From NCBI RefSeq assembly GCF_048323655.1, contig NZ_JBLUWW010000001.1:310001-374000 (forward strand): a stretch of 64,000 bases of DNA, given 5' to 3'. The notes beneath the pieces are model-generated. The model was not told where the DNA came from. It saw nothing but the letters and a program-made list of their open reading frames with translations, and searched no databases. The position numbers and the translations under genes are program-made. Of this stretch, positions 51,624 through 58,725 are shown one piece after another. Origin of the DNA: Salinimicrobium soli (GTDB taxonomy: Bacteria > Bacteroidota > Bacteroidia > Flavobacteriales > Flavobacteriaceae). The first letter of the stretch is position 1, and the number at the start of each line of letters is the position of its first letter.

Positions 51624-52481
51624 ATGATCCAATCCATGACCGGTTTTGGGAAGAGCGTTGTACAACTTCCCTCAAAAAAAATTACCGTAGAGATCAAATC
51701 CCTCAACAGCAAAAACCTTGACCTGAACGCCCGCGTTCCTTCTCAATATCGCGAAAAGGAATTACTGTTACGCAACAAGATATCGAAATCCCTTACCCGG
51801 GGAAAAGTTGATTTTTCGGTCTATGTGGAAATCACCGGAGAAGAAACAACAGCTTCGGTAAATCCTGCAGTGGTCAAAAAGTACATGGAACAATTAAAAG
51901 AAATTGTTCAGGGGGACGAAACCGAATTGCTAAAAATGGCAGTAAGAATGCCCGACGCTTTGAAGACTGAGCGCGATGAGATCGATGAAGAGGAATTCAG
52001 GACTATAGAAAAAGCTGTGGAAGAAGCTTTGGAGGAGATCAACGATTTTAGATCTGCCGAAGGGAAAGCCCTGGAAGACGAACTGGTGCAGAGAGCTGAG
52101 AATATTCAGAGTTTGCTTCAGAAGGTCATAGCCATGGATCCCGAAAGGATCACTGCAGTAAGAGAAAGGCTTCAAAAAGGGGTTTCCGAACTTAAAGAAA
52201 ATATCGACGAGAATCGTTTTGAGCAGGAACTGGTATACTACATTGAAAAGTTTGATATAACCGAAGAGAAAGTAAGACTGGACAACCATATGGATTACTT
52301 CCTCAAAACGCTAAACTCTGCAGATTCCAACGGAAAAAAACTCGCTTTCATTTCCCAGGAAATGGGCCGGGAAATCAATACTATTGGGAGCAAATCAAAT
52401 TATGCGCCAATGCAGCAACTGGTCGTGCAGATGAAGGATGAACTGGAGAAGATCAAGGAACAACTACTAAACGTTTTATAA
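51624..52481 (+). CDS. YicC/YloC-family endoribonuclease
   Basis: 285 residues. N-terminal YicC domain (MIQSMTGFGK, EIKSLNSKNLDLNARVP, YREKELLLRNKISKSLTRGKVDFSV) and C-terminal DUF1732 (HMDYFLKTLNSADSNGKKLAFISQEMGREINTIGSKS). E. coli YicC and B. subtilis YloC cleave RNA and affect sRNA stability. First gene of an operon with gmk and nadD; its stop shares a base with the gmk start (TAATG), so translation is coupled. Cytosolic. Confidence 0.94.
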   Translation: MIQSMTGFGKSVVQLPSKKITVEIKSLNSKNLDLNARVPSQYREKELLLRNKISKSLTRGKVDFSVYVEITGEETTASVNPAVVKKYMEQLKEIVQGDETELLKMAVRMPDALKTERDEIDEEEFRTIEKAVEEALEEINDFRSAEGKALEDELVQRAENIQSLLQKVIAMDPERITAVRERLQKGVSELKENIDENRFEQELVYYIEKFDITEEKVRLDNHMDYFLKTLNSADSNGKKLAFISQEMGREINTIGSKSNYAPMQQLVVQMKDELEKIKEQLLNVL

Positions 52482-53065
52482 TGGCAGACGGTAAACTGAT
52501 CGTATTCTCAGCACCATCAGGATCGGGAAAAACAACCATAGTTAGATACCTGTTGGCCCAGGAAGAACTAAAGCTGGATTTTTCTATTTCAGCTACCTCT
52601 CGGGAACCACGGGGAAACGAGATGAACGGAAGAGACTATTATTTTCTCAGCCTGGAAGAATTTAAACACAAGATCAAGAACGACGAATTCCTGGAATGGG
52701 AAGAAGTGTATCGCGATAATTTCTACGGAACCCTGAAAAGCGAGGTAGAACGAATTTGGGCGGAAGGCAAAAATGTCATTTTTGACATAGATGTAGTTGG
52801 TGGTCTTGACATAAAACACATTTATCCCGAAAGAACTTTAGCGGTGTTTGTAAAACCTCCGAGTATCGAGGAACTGAAGATCCGTTTGAAAAAAAGACAA
52901 ACAGAATCGCCAGATAAGATCAATATGCGGGTAGCCAAGGCTTCTATTGAAATGGCAACTGCACCGCAGTTCGATCATATCATCATAAATAACGACCTTA
53001 ATGTAGCCTTGGAAGAGGCTTATTCCCTTGTCTCAGATTTTGTAGGAGCTGAAAAAAAGAAGTAA
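52481..53065 (+). CDS. gmk: Guanylate kinase
   Basis: 194 residues. Phosphorylates GMP to GDP. P-loop VFSAPSGSGKTTIVRYL, GMP-binding SATSREPRGNEMNGRDYYFLSLEEF, FLEWEEVYRDNFYGTLKSEV and the DIDVVGG strand; lid region IRLKKRQTESPDKINMRV. One-base overlap with yicC and 3 bases before the nadD GTG. Cytosolic, essential in most bacteria. Confidence 0.97.
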   Translation: MADGKLIVFSAPSGSGKTTIVRYLLAQEELKLDFSISATSREPRGNEMNGRDYYFLSLEEFKHKIKNDEFLEWEEVYRDNFYGTLKSEVERIWAEGKNVIFDIDVVGGLDIKHIYPERTLAVFVKPPSIEELKIRLKKRQTESPDKINMRVAKASIEMATAPQFDHIIINNDLNVALEEAYSLVSDFVGAEKKK

Positions 53066-53068
53066 GAA

Positions 53069-53653
53069 GTGAAGAAAAAGATCGGATTGTTTTTTGGCAC
53101 TTTTAACCCGGTACACATTGGCCATCTTATCCTTGCGAACCACCTGCAGCAGTATGGAGAACTTGATGAAGTATGGCTGGTAGTTACTCCGCACAATCCG
53201 TTCAAGAAGAAAAGCAGCCTGTTGAACAATCATCACAGGTATGATATGGTGTGGCAGCTATGTGAGGATTATCCGAACCTTAGGCCGAGCGATATAGAAT
53301 TTAACCTGCCACAACCAAACTATACCTCCCATACCCTGGTACAACTGGAGGAAAAATATCCCGATTATAAATTCTCTCTAATAATGGGAGAGGATAACCT
53401 CAAGAGCTTTCCAAAATGGAAGAATTTCGAGGTGATTCTGGAGCGGCACGAGATCATAGTTTATCCACGGTTTTCGGAAGGGGAAACAGATGGCGTTTTA
53501 AAGGATCATCCGCACATAAGGCTGGTAGATGCGCCGCGAATTGAGATCTCTTCAACTTTTATAAGGAACGCCATTAAAGAAGGAAAGGATGTTAGGCCGC
53601 TTTTACCCGAAAAAGTGTGGCGGTATATTGATGAGATGAATTTTTACCGCTAA
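53069..53653 (+). CDS. nadD: Nicotinate-nucleotide adenylyltransferase
   Basis: 194 residues from a GTG. Transfers AMP to nicotinate mononucleotide in NAD synthesis. Nucleotidyltransferase motif LFFGTFNPVHIGHLILANHL, WLVVTPHNPFKKKSSL, the substrate loop IMGEDNLKSFPKWKNFE and the C-terminal ISSTFIRNAIKEGKDVRPLLPEKVWRYI (ISSTxIR signature). Last gene of the yicC-gmk-nadD operon. Cytosolic. Confidence 0.96.
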   Translation: MKKKIGLFFGTFNPVHIGHLILANHLQQYGELDEVWLVVTPHNPFKKKSSLLNNHHRYDMVWQLCEDYPNLRPSDIEFNLPQPNYTSHTLVQLEEKYPDYKFSLIMGEDNLKSFPKWKNFEVILERHEIIVYPRFSEGETDGVLKDHPHIRLVDAPRIEISSTFIRNAIKEGKDVRPLLPEKVWRYIDEMNFYR

Positions 53654-53690
53654 AAAAAATTGCCCCCAAAACAGCGTTTCAAAGGCAATT
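53652..53690 (-). terminator. Hairpin with T-run on the minus strand after nadD
   Basis: AATTGCC (53658-53664) pairs with GGCAATT (53684-53690). The A-run to the left makes this a terminator shape for minus-strand transcription, although no minus-strand gene lies upstream. It may still weakly end the nadD transcript. Confidence 0.5.
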
Positions 53691-53700
53691 CTTCACTAAC

Positions 53701-53737
53701 TAACCAACCAAAAAAGATTAAACTCTTCTAAATTATA
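53701..53737. other. Orphan leader-like element
   Basis: TAACCAACCA followed by AAAAAAGATTAAACT and TAAATTATAAT resembles the 5' leaders in front of Bacteroidota exported-protein genes and the element at 23261-23296, but no gene follows it; gpsA has its own -7 box at 53879. The remaining part of this 252-base gap is AT-rich with nothing further recognised. Confidence 0.35.
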
Positions 53738-53878
53738 ATCCTTTCTAATTGTATAACGCAGATTTATTTTGCTTCGTACGTTAGATGCAGTATTTTGAAT
53801 GTTAAAGTTTTAGCCTCCAAATCTGCCGTTTTTAATTTTCTTTGCAGCCACTGTTCCCCGCAACCTTTTAATTTTCCT

Positions 53879-53886
53879 TATTTTTG
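53879..53886 (+). promoter_or_regulatory. -7 box for gpsA
   Basis: TATTTTTG, exact TAnnTTTG, ending 19 bases before the ATG at 53906. No -33 TTTG at the usual distance. Confidence 0.5.
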
Positions 53887-53905
53887 ATTTCAGAAATTGA
53901 TCTTT

Positions 53906-54901
53906 ATGGAGAATTCGCTGAAGTTCGCCGTGGTAGGCGGAGGTAGCTGGGCTACTGCAATAGTAAAAATGCTTTGTGAGAACCTTGATGAAGTTGGATG
54001 GTATATGCGTAGCGTATATGCTATTGAACACATCAAGAAACAGGACCATAATCCTAATTACCTAAGCTCTGTAGAATTTGACGTGTCCCAGCTAAAATTA
54101 AGCAGTGACATGAACGAAACCGTCAAAGAAGCAGACGTTCTTATCTTTGCGATTCCTTCAGCATTTCTGAAAAGGGAACTGGATCAGCTTACCGAATCTC
54201 TTGAAGGCAAGATCATTTTTTCAGCTATTAAAGGAATTGTACCTGAGACCAGTCTAATTGTCGGTGAACATTTTCACACTACTTATCACATTCCTTACGA
54301 TAATATTGGAGTGATCACCGGACCCTGCCACGCGGAGGAAGTAGCCCTTGAGCGGCTTTCTTTTCTTACCATTGCCTGTGCCGATGAGGAAAAGGCAAAA
54401 ATGGTGGCGAAAAACCTCAGCAGTGACTATATCAACTGCAAAACCAGCGATGACATTGTAGGAACCGAATACGCGGCTATGCTCAAAAACATTTACGCTA
54501 TAGCTGCCGGAATCGCTCACGGATTGGGTTATGGAGATAACTTCCAAAGTGTGCTAATGAGCAATGCCATTCGCGAAATGAAGAAATTCATCAAGAAAGT
54601 GCATAAAATGAAGCGGAACATCAATGATTCCGCATACCTTGGAGATCTACTGGTAACCGGTTATTCGGTTTTCAGCCGAAACAGGATGTTCGGGAATATG
54701 ATTGGGAAAGGTTATACCGTCAAAAGCGCACAAATGGAAATGAGCATGGTGGCTGAAGGTTATTATGCCACCGAAAGTGCCTACAAGATCGTGCAGGAAA
54801 CGAAGGCGAAAACTCCCATCATCAATGCCGTTTATGCCATTCTTTATCAGGGCAAGGAACCTAAAAAGGTGTTTAAAAAGCTGGTAGAAAAACTGGATTA
54901 A
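53906..54901 (+). CDS. gpsA: NAD(P)H-dependent glycerol-3-phosphate dehydrogenase
   Basis: 331 residues. Reduces dihydroxyacetone phosphate to sn-glycerol-3-phosphate for phospholipid synthesis. Rossmann motif AVVGGGSWATAIVKML, IFAIPSAFLKRELDQL, the family signature VITGPCHAEEVALERLSF and catalytic Lys in EYAAMLKNIYAIAAGIAHGLGYGDN. I take the ATG at 53906; a TTG nine bases earlier is less likely. The DUF1801 gene follows after 10 bases. Cytosolic. Confidence 0.95.
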   Translation: MENSLKFAVVGGGSWATAIVKMLCENLDEVGWYMRSVYAIEHIKKQDHNPNYLSSVEFDVSQLKLSSDMNETVKEADVLIFAIPSAFLKRELDQLTESLEGKIIFSAIKGIVPETSLIVGEHFHTTYHIPYDNIGVITGPCHAEEVALERLSFLTIACADEEKAKMVAKNLSSDYINCKTSDDIVGTEYAAMLKNIYAIAAGIAHGLGYGDNFQSVLMSNAIREMKKFIKKVHKMKRNINDSAYLGDLLVTGYSVFSRNRMFGNMIGKGYTVKSAQMEMSMVAEGYYATESAYKIVQETKAKTPIINAVYAILYQGKEPKKVFKKLVEKLD

Positions 54902-54911
54902 AACTAAGAAA

Positions 54912-55367
54912 ATGCAATCCTCAGCCACCTCTGTTGCAGATTATATCGCTTCACTTTCTGCGGAAAGGCAGGAGGTGATCAACAATTTGAGGAAAGTCAT
55001 CAAAGAAAACCTTCCTGAAGGTTTTGAAGAAGGAATGAGCTATGGAATGATCGGATATTACGTACCTCATTCGCTCTACCCTGACGGGTACCATTGTAAG
55101 CCAAAAGACCCGCTTCCTTTTATCAACCTGGCCTCCCAAAAGAACTTTATTGCCCTTTATCACATGGGGCTTTACGCTAAGAAAGAACTGCTGGACTGGT
55201 TTGTAGAAGAATACCCTAAGCACTGCAACCGGAAACTTGATATGGGTAAAAGTTGCATCCGGTTTAAGAAGCTGGAAGATATTCCTTATGATCTTATTGG
55301 TGAACTGGTCTCAAAAATGAGTCCGCAGGAATGGATCTCCGTTTACGAGAGGAACATTAAAAAATAA
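54912..55367 (+). CDS. DUF1801 (YdhG-like) family protein
   Basis: 151 residues. Matches the DUF1801 fold: VADYIASLSAERQEVINNLRKVIKENLPEGFEEGMSYGMIGYYVP at the N-terminus, then FINLASQKNFIALYHMGLY and GKSCIRFKKLEDIPYDLIGELV. Some relatives bind iron or small ligands; function here unknown. Probably cotranscribed with gpsA (10-base gap). Its stop is directly followed by the end of the convergent 131-residue gene, with no spacer. Cytosolic. Confidence 0.88.
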   Translation: MQSSATSVADYIASLSAERQEVINNLRKVIKENLPEGFEEGMSYGMIGYYVPHSLYPDGYHCKPKDPLPFINLASQKNFIALYHMGLYAKKELLDWFVEEYPKHCNRKLDMGKSCIRFKKLEDIPYDLIGELVSKMSPQEWISVYERNIKK

Positions 55368-55763
55368 CTATTTTAGAAGGACTCCTTTTTTAGTCATTAC
55401 CGGAAGTTCCTGAAGAGCTTTTTCGTTGATGGTATTCTTTCTGAAAATGTAGTTTTTATGGAACATTTTTCCTTCCGAAAAGAAAGAGATTGAGAACTCA
55501 TTATTGAGTGCCAGCACCTTTTCTTCCAAAAATTCAACTTTAGCAAAAGATTTTGCCGGCAACACTTTTATGGTGTGACGCATGGTAGAGGTTTCTTTAT
55601 TACCATCATAGCCCCGGCTAACAATTAATACCGTTTCAAGAGGTTTTTCTCCGGCATTAATGAGATAAGCATTCCAATCCTGCGTTCCATATTCTTCATG
55701 CTTTTCACGGACTGCCGCTACATACAAATCTTCAACCTGCGGGATCTCGATATCTTTTTTCAC
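55368..55763 (-). CDS. Conserved flavobacterial protein downstream of pheS
   Basis: 131 residues from a GTG that overlaps the preceding stop (GTGA). Beta-rich, soluble, no signal: WNAYLINAGEKPLETVLIVSRGYDG, TMRHTIKVLPAKSFAKVEFLEEKVLALNNEFSISFFSEGKMFHKNYIFRKN. Homologues in Flavobacteriaceae are often labelled 'phenylalanyl-tRNA synthetase subunit alpha' only because they sit next to pheS; nothing in this sequence is synthetase-like. Role unknown. It is third in the pheS, small membrane protein, 131-residue protein operon, each joined by a four-base overlap. Confidence 0.7.
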   Translation of the reverse strand: MKKDIEIPQVEDLYVAAVREKHEEYGTQDWNAYLINAGEKPLETVLIVSRGYDGNKETSTMRHTIKVLPAKSFAKVEFLEEKVLALNNEFSISFFSEGKMFHKNYIFRKNTINEKALQELPVMTKKGVLLK

Positions 55764-55927
55764 TCCTCCATTTTATTTTTGGCCCACTTCCATAATCCCC
55801 AGAGAATTAGTGCAGCTAAGCCTAGCAGTATAGCTCCTATGGTAAACTCAATGACTTTAATGGCGATCAACAGAATAATGACCGCGATTGCAATAACTCC
55901 TAAGATAATGAGACCAGTCTTTTTCAT
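55760..55927 (-). CDS. 55-residue two-helix membrane protein between pheS and its neighbour
   Basis: Small gene of 56 codons found by reading the minus strand. Its ATG overlaps the pheS stop (ATGA, 55924-55927) and its TGA overlaps the GTG of the next gene (GTGA, 55760-55763), strong evidence for translation. The product starts MKKTGLIILGVIAIAVIILL and continues with a second hydrophobic stretch (FTIGAILLGLAALILWGLW) before a basic end WAKNKMEE. Two membrane helices joined by a short IKVIE turn are predicted. No family recognised. It would lie in the inner membrane. Confidence 0.75.
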   Translation of the reverse strand: MKKTGLIILGVIAIAVIILLIAIKVIEFTIGAILLGLAALILWGLWKWAKNKMEE

Positions 55928-56943
55928 ATGGAAGATTTAAATTGTTCAAGGAAGCGCATATCGTTCTCGTAGAACATGCGAATATCACCTATTTGGTAAA
56001 GCAACATGGCGATCCTTTCTATTCCCATTCCAAAAGCAAATCCGGAATATTCCGCAGGATCGATATTACAATTTCTTAGCACATTTGGATCTACCATTCC
56101 GCAGCCCATGATCTCCAGCCAGCCGGTACCTTTGGTGATGCGGTAATCGGTTTCGGTTTCAAGTCCCCAGTAAATATCAACTTCGGCACTTGGTTCGGTA
56201 AATGGGAAATAGGAAGGTCTCAGGCGGATCTTAGACTTTCCGAAGAGTTGTTTGGTAAAGTAAAGCAGCGTCTGCTTGAGATCGGCAAAAGAAACATTCT
56301 TGTCTACGTACAAACCTTCCACCTGGTGGAAAATACAGTGAGAACGCGCAGAAATAGCTTCATTTCTGAAAACCCTCCCCGGAGAAATAGTTCGGATAGG
56401 CGGTTTGTTCTCTTCCATATAACGCACCTGCACAGATGAGGTGTGAGTTCGCAACAAAACATCGGGATTGGTCTGAATAAAGAAGGTATCCTGCATATCC
56501 CTTGCCGGATGGTATTCCGGAAGGTTCAAAGCTGTAAAGTTATGCCAGTCATCTTCAATTTCCGGTCCTTCAGAAACATTAAAACCAATATTAGAAAAGA
56601 TCTCGATGATCTGGTTCTTTACAATAGAAATGGGGTGACGTGCGCCTATTTCAATAGGCTCACCGGGGCGGGAAAGGTCTCCGTAAATGCTTTTTTCCTC
56701 CTCCTTGCTTTCCAGTTCTTCCTTCAGCTGGTTCACCTTTTCGGTAGCAGCATTCTTAAGGTTGTTCACTGCCTGACCAAAAGCTTTTTTCTGCTCATTC
56801 GGCACATTTTTGAACTCAGCAAAATACTCGTTCAAAATTCCTTTTTTGCCTAAATATTTGATCCGGAAATTTTCTACCTCTTCTTTGGTCTTAGCCTGAA
56901 AAGCTTCAATTTCAGAAATATAATCCTCAATTTTATCTATCAT
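55924..56943 (-). CDS. pheS: Phenylalanine-tRNA ligase alpha subunit
   Basis: 339 residues. Catalytic subunit of the heterotetrameric class II synthetase. N-terminal coiled coil (KIEDYISEIEAFQAKTKEEVENFRIKYLGKKGILNEYFAEF), then motif 2 around TISPGRVFRNEAISARSHCIFHQVEGL and motif 3 MGIERIAMLLYQIGDIR. GRHPI-type ARHPIS lies before the aminoacylation core. A -7 box at 56966-56973 is upstream. pheT is not in the window. The stop overlaps the 55-residue membrane-protein start. Confidence 0.96.
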   Translation of the reverse strand: MIDKIEDYISEIEAFQAKTKEEVENFRIKYLGKKGILNEYFAEFKNVPNEQKKAFGQAVNNLKNAATEKVNQLKEELESKEEEKSIYGDLSRPGEPIEIGARHPISIVKNQIIEIFSNIGFNVSEGPEIEDDWHNFTALNLPEYHPARDMQDTFFIQTNPDVLLRTHTSSVQVRYMEENKPPIRTISPGRVFRNEAISARSHCIFHQVEGLYVDKNVSFADLKQTLLYFTKQLFGKSKIRLRPSYFPFTEPSAEVDIYWGLETETDYRITKGTGWLEIMGCGMVDPNVLRNCNIDPAEYSGFAFGMGIERIAMLLYQIGDIRMFYENDMRFLEQFKSSI

Positions 56944-56965
56944 GGTCCCTTTTCTTTAGGAAGCG

Positions 56966-56973
56966 CAAATTTA
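56966..56973 (-). promoter_or_regulatory. -7 box for pheS operon
   Basis: Minus strand TAAATTTG, exact TAnnTTTG, ending 22 bases before the pheS ATG at 56943. No -33 TTTG at the usual distance. Confidence 0.5.
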
Positions 56974-57060
56974 AGAAAATTATGATGTAAAAGGTACGCA
57001 TTTCCTCCGGCCTTTTCCCCCGGCCGAAGAAAGAACATCTCTCTACAATTCTCAAAAATG

Positions 57061-57417
57061 CTATTTAATGTATTCTTTTTCCAGGAAGTACTGCACTATG
57101 GCTTCTTTCATAAGTACAGCCTGCTCTCCCGCCTTTAACTGCGGAAGCTGTTCCACCACCTTATAATGCGGCCAGCCCTCGTCATCAAAAAACTCGAACT
57201 CATAGTATCCGTATGGCTCCAGCAGCCTGCAGATAGCAATGTGCATAAGATCCAGTTTGTGGTCTTTTTTGAACTTGCGATGTAACTGCCCCAGTTCCTG
57301 TACTCCAATAAGGTAAATAATGGCGTCCAGCTCCAGCTTTTCCCCATCAGCAAATTGGTGTGAAAGCTTTTGCTCCACCTGCTCCCATCGCTCCTTTAAT
57401 TGTTCGTCTCTTGCCAT
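57061..57417 (-). CDS. Conserved small flavobacterial protein, function unknown
   Basis: 118 residues, soluble, mostly helical. Blocks likely to be conserved: LSHQFADGEKLELDAIIYLIGVQELGQ, DHKLDLMHIAICRLLEPYGYYEF and DDEGWPHYKVVEQLP. I know similar proteins as hypothetical in Flavobacteriaceae; I cannot assign a function. Divergent from cvpA, with the two -7 boxes (57422-57429 and 57452-57459) placed back to back. Its own box ends only four bases before the ATG, so its mRNA is probably leaderless. No clear terminator; a GC-rich inverted stretch lies around 57006-57026. Confidence 0.6.
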   Translation of the reverse strand: MARDEQLKERWEQVEQKLSHQFADGEKLELDAIIYLIGVQELGQLHRKFKKDHKLDLMHIAICRLLEPYGYYEFEFFDDEGWPHYKVVEQLPQLKAGEQAVLMKEAIVQYFLEKEYIK

Positions 57418-57421
57418 GCCG

Positions 57422-57429
57422 CAAAGATA
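57422..57429 (-). promoter_or_regulatory. -7 box abutting the 118-residue gene (leaderless candidate)
   Basis: Minus strand TATCTTTG, exact consensus, four bases before the ATG at 57417. Confidence 0.6.
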
Positions 57430-57451
57430 ACTACTAAGAACGGGAAATTAC

Positions 57452-57459
57452 TATCTTTG
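57452..57459 (+). promoter_or_regulatory. -7 box abutting cvpA (leaderless candidate)
   Basis: TATCTTTG, exact consensus, five bases before the ATG at 57465. It mirrors the box of the divergent gene 22 bases away. Confidence 0.6.
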
Positions 57460-57464
57460 GAAAC

Positions 57465-57992
57465 ATGAATATCATAGACCTGCTCCTCAGCATCTTTCTA
57501 CTGCTCGGCCTCGTACGGGGTCTTTTTAAAGGATTTTTAGTGGAACTCGCCGGATTAGTGGCTTTGGTAGGCGGTATTTATGCTGCCATACATTTTTCTG
57601 ATGCTGCCTACGGTCTTTTTGATATTTTCCTTGATTGGGAGGAAAAATACCTGGCGATCCTTGCTTTCGCCTTCACCTTTTTTATTGTGGCCTTTCTAAT
57701 TTCTCTCGCAGGAAAATTTCTCACTAAAATGGCTCACATAGTTGCCCTGGGACTGGTAAACCGATTATTGGGAGGCATTTTTGGGATGGTAAAAATGGCA
57801 TTTTTGGCCAGCCTCTTCTTTATGCTGTTCGACTACTTCGGATATTTTCAGCCGGACGAGGAAACTAAAGAAAATTCGGTGTTATATCTTCCCGTACGGG
57901 CCATGGCGCCCATAATTCTTCCGCGGATAATTGAAGAAGTAAAGGAAGGGGATACTTTTATTACTCCTTCTGAAGCTGAAGAAATGAAATAA
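57465..57992 (+). CDS. CvpA family membrane protein
   Basis: 175 residues, four transmembrane helices. N-terminal NIIDLLLSIFLLLGLVRGLFKGF is the typical CvpA start and fixes the ATG at 57465. Later VNRLLGGIFGMVKMAFLASLFFML is the conserved third-to-fourth helix region. CvpA is needed for colicin V export in E. coli, but in most bacteria it is a widespread inner-membrane protein of envelope homeostasis with no defined biochemical role. Monocistronic, with a bidirectional terminator after it. Confidence 0.9.
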   Translation: MNIIDLLLSIFLLLGLVRGLFKGFLVELAGLVALVGGIYAAIHFSDAAYGLFDIFLDWEEKYLAILAFAFTFFIVAFLISLAGKFLTKMAHIVALGLVNRLLGGIFGMVKMAFLASLFFMLFDYFGYFQPDEETKENSVLYLPVRAMAPIILPRIIEEVKEGDTFITPSEAEEMK

Positions 57993-57994
57993 AA

Positions 57995-58028
57995 AAACCC
58001 GGCAGAACCTTAGTTCAAAACCGGGTTT
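57995..58028. terminator. Bidirectional terminator between cvpA and carbonic anhydrase
   Basis: AAACCCGG (57995-58002) pairs with CCGGGTTT (58021-58028); an inner GAAC/GTTC stem (58005-58008, 58013-58016) can also form. The A-run before and T after fit both convergent genes. Confidence 0.75.
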
Positions 58029-58052
58029 CCAAGAACCTTCAGTTAAAAAATA

Positions 58053-58676
58053 CTATAAAAGGGTGACTTTTCCGGTAGATATAGAATAAACCCCACCAAC
58101 GATCTTGATTTCTCCATTGGCCTCCATTTCCTGTAGAATAGGGCTTTTTTCCCTGATTCTCTCCATGGTCATCTTCACATTATTCTCGATAACATCAGCT
58201 ACGAAAGAATCATTTTTCGAGCTTCTTTCTCCATCTGTTTTTGTTTGATCAACCGCAGGAGCGATGTTACTCAACAGGTGAGTGATGTTTCCGAGTTCTA
58301 CGTGATCACAAGCCGCTTTAACCGCGCCACATGCTTCATGACCTAGTACAAAAACCAGTTTACTACCCGCTACTTTACAGGAATATTCCATACTTCCCAG
58401 AATATCTGTATTCTCAAAATTACCGGCTACCCTTGCGACAAAGATATCCCCAATTCCCTGGTCGAAAATTGTCTCTACAGGCACCCTGGAATCAATACAG
58501 CTTAATACTACTGCCTGGGGCCATTGTCCGCCACTGGTCTGGGCTATTTGGCTGGAGTAGTCTCTTGAATACATGTTGTTTCCGGTAAATCTTTCATTCC
58601 CCGCCATAAGTTCATTAAGAACTGTATTAGGAGTTAATGTATCTTGTTTTTCCTTGTTAATTATATCTTTGATCAT
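58053..58676 (-). CDS. Beta-class carbonic anhydrase
   Basis: 207 residues. Zinc ligands and catalytic dyad of beta-CAs are present: SCIDSRVPVE (Cys, Asp-x-Arg) and VLGHEACGAVKAA (His, Cys). Reversibly hydrates CO2 to bicarbonate. Gene lies 49 bases after the SulP transporter on the same strand, suggesting joint use: a SulP bicarbonate/anion carrier supplied or drained by the anhydrase. N-terminus has no signal peptide, so probably cytosolic. A bidirectional terminator follows. Confidence 0.94.
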   Translation of the reverse strand: MIKDIINKEKQDTLTPNTVLNELMAGNERFTGNNMYSRDYSSQIAQTSGGQWPQAVVLSCIDSRVPVETIFDQGIGDIFVARVAGNFENTDILGSMEYSCKVAGSKLVFVLGHEACGAVKAACDHVELGNITHLLSNIAPAVDQTKTDGERSSKNDSFVADVIENNVKMTMERIREKSPILQEMEANGEIKIVGGVYSISTGKVTLL

Positions 58677-58725
58677 AGTTTATCAATTTAAGTTTAAAAA
58701 AATTTTCAGTGCTATAAAATAGGTA

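Noticed and set aside
57006..57026. GC-rich inverted stretch as a terminator for the 118-residue gene
   Set aside because: Only about five bases pair cleanly (CGGCC/GGCCG) and no T-run follows on the minus strand.
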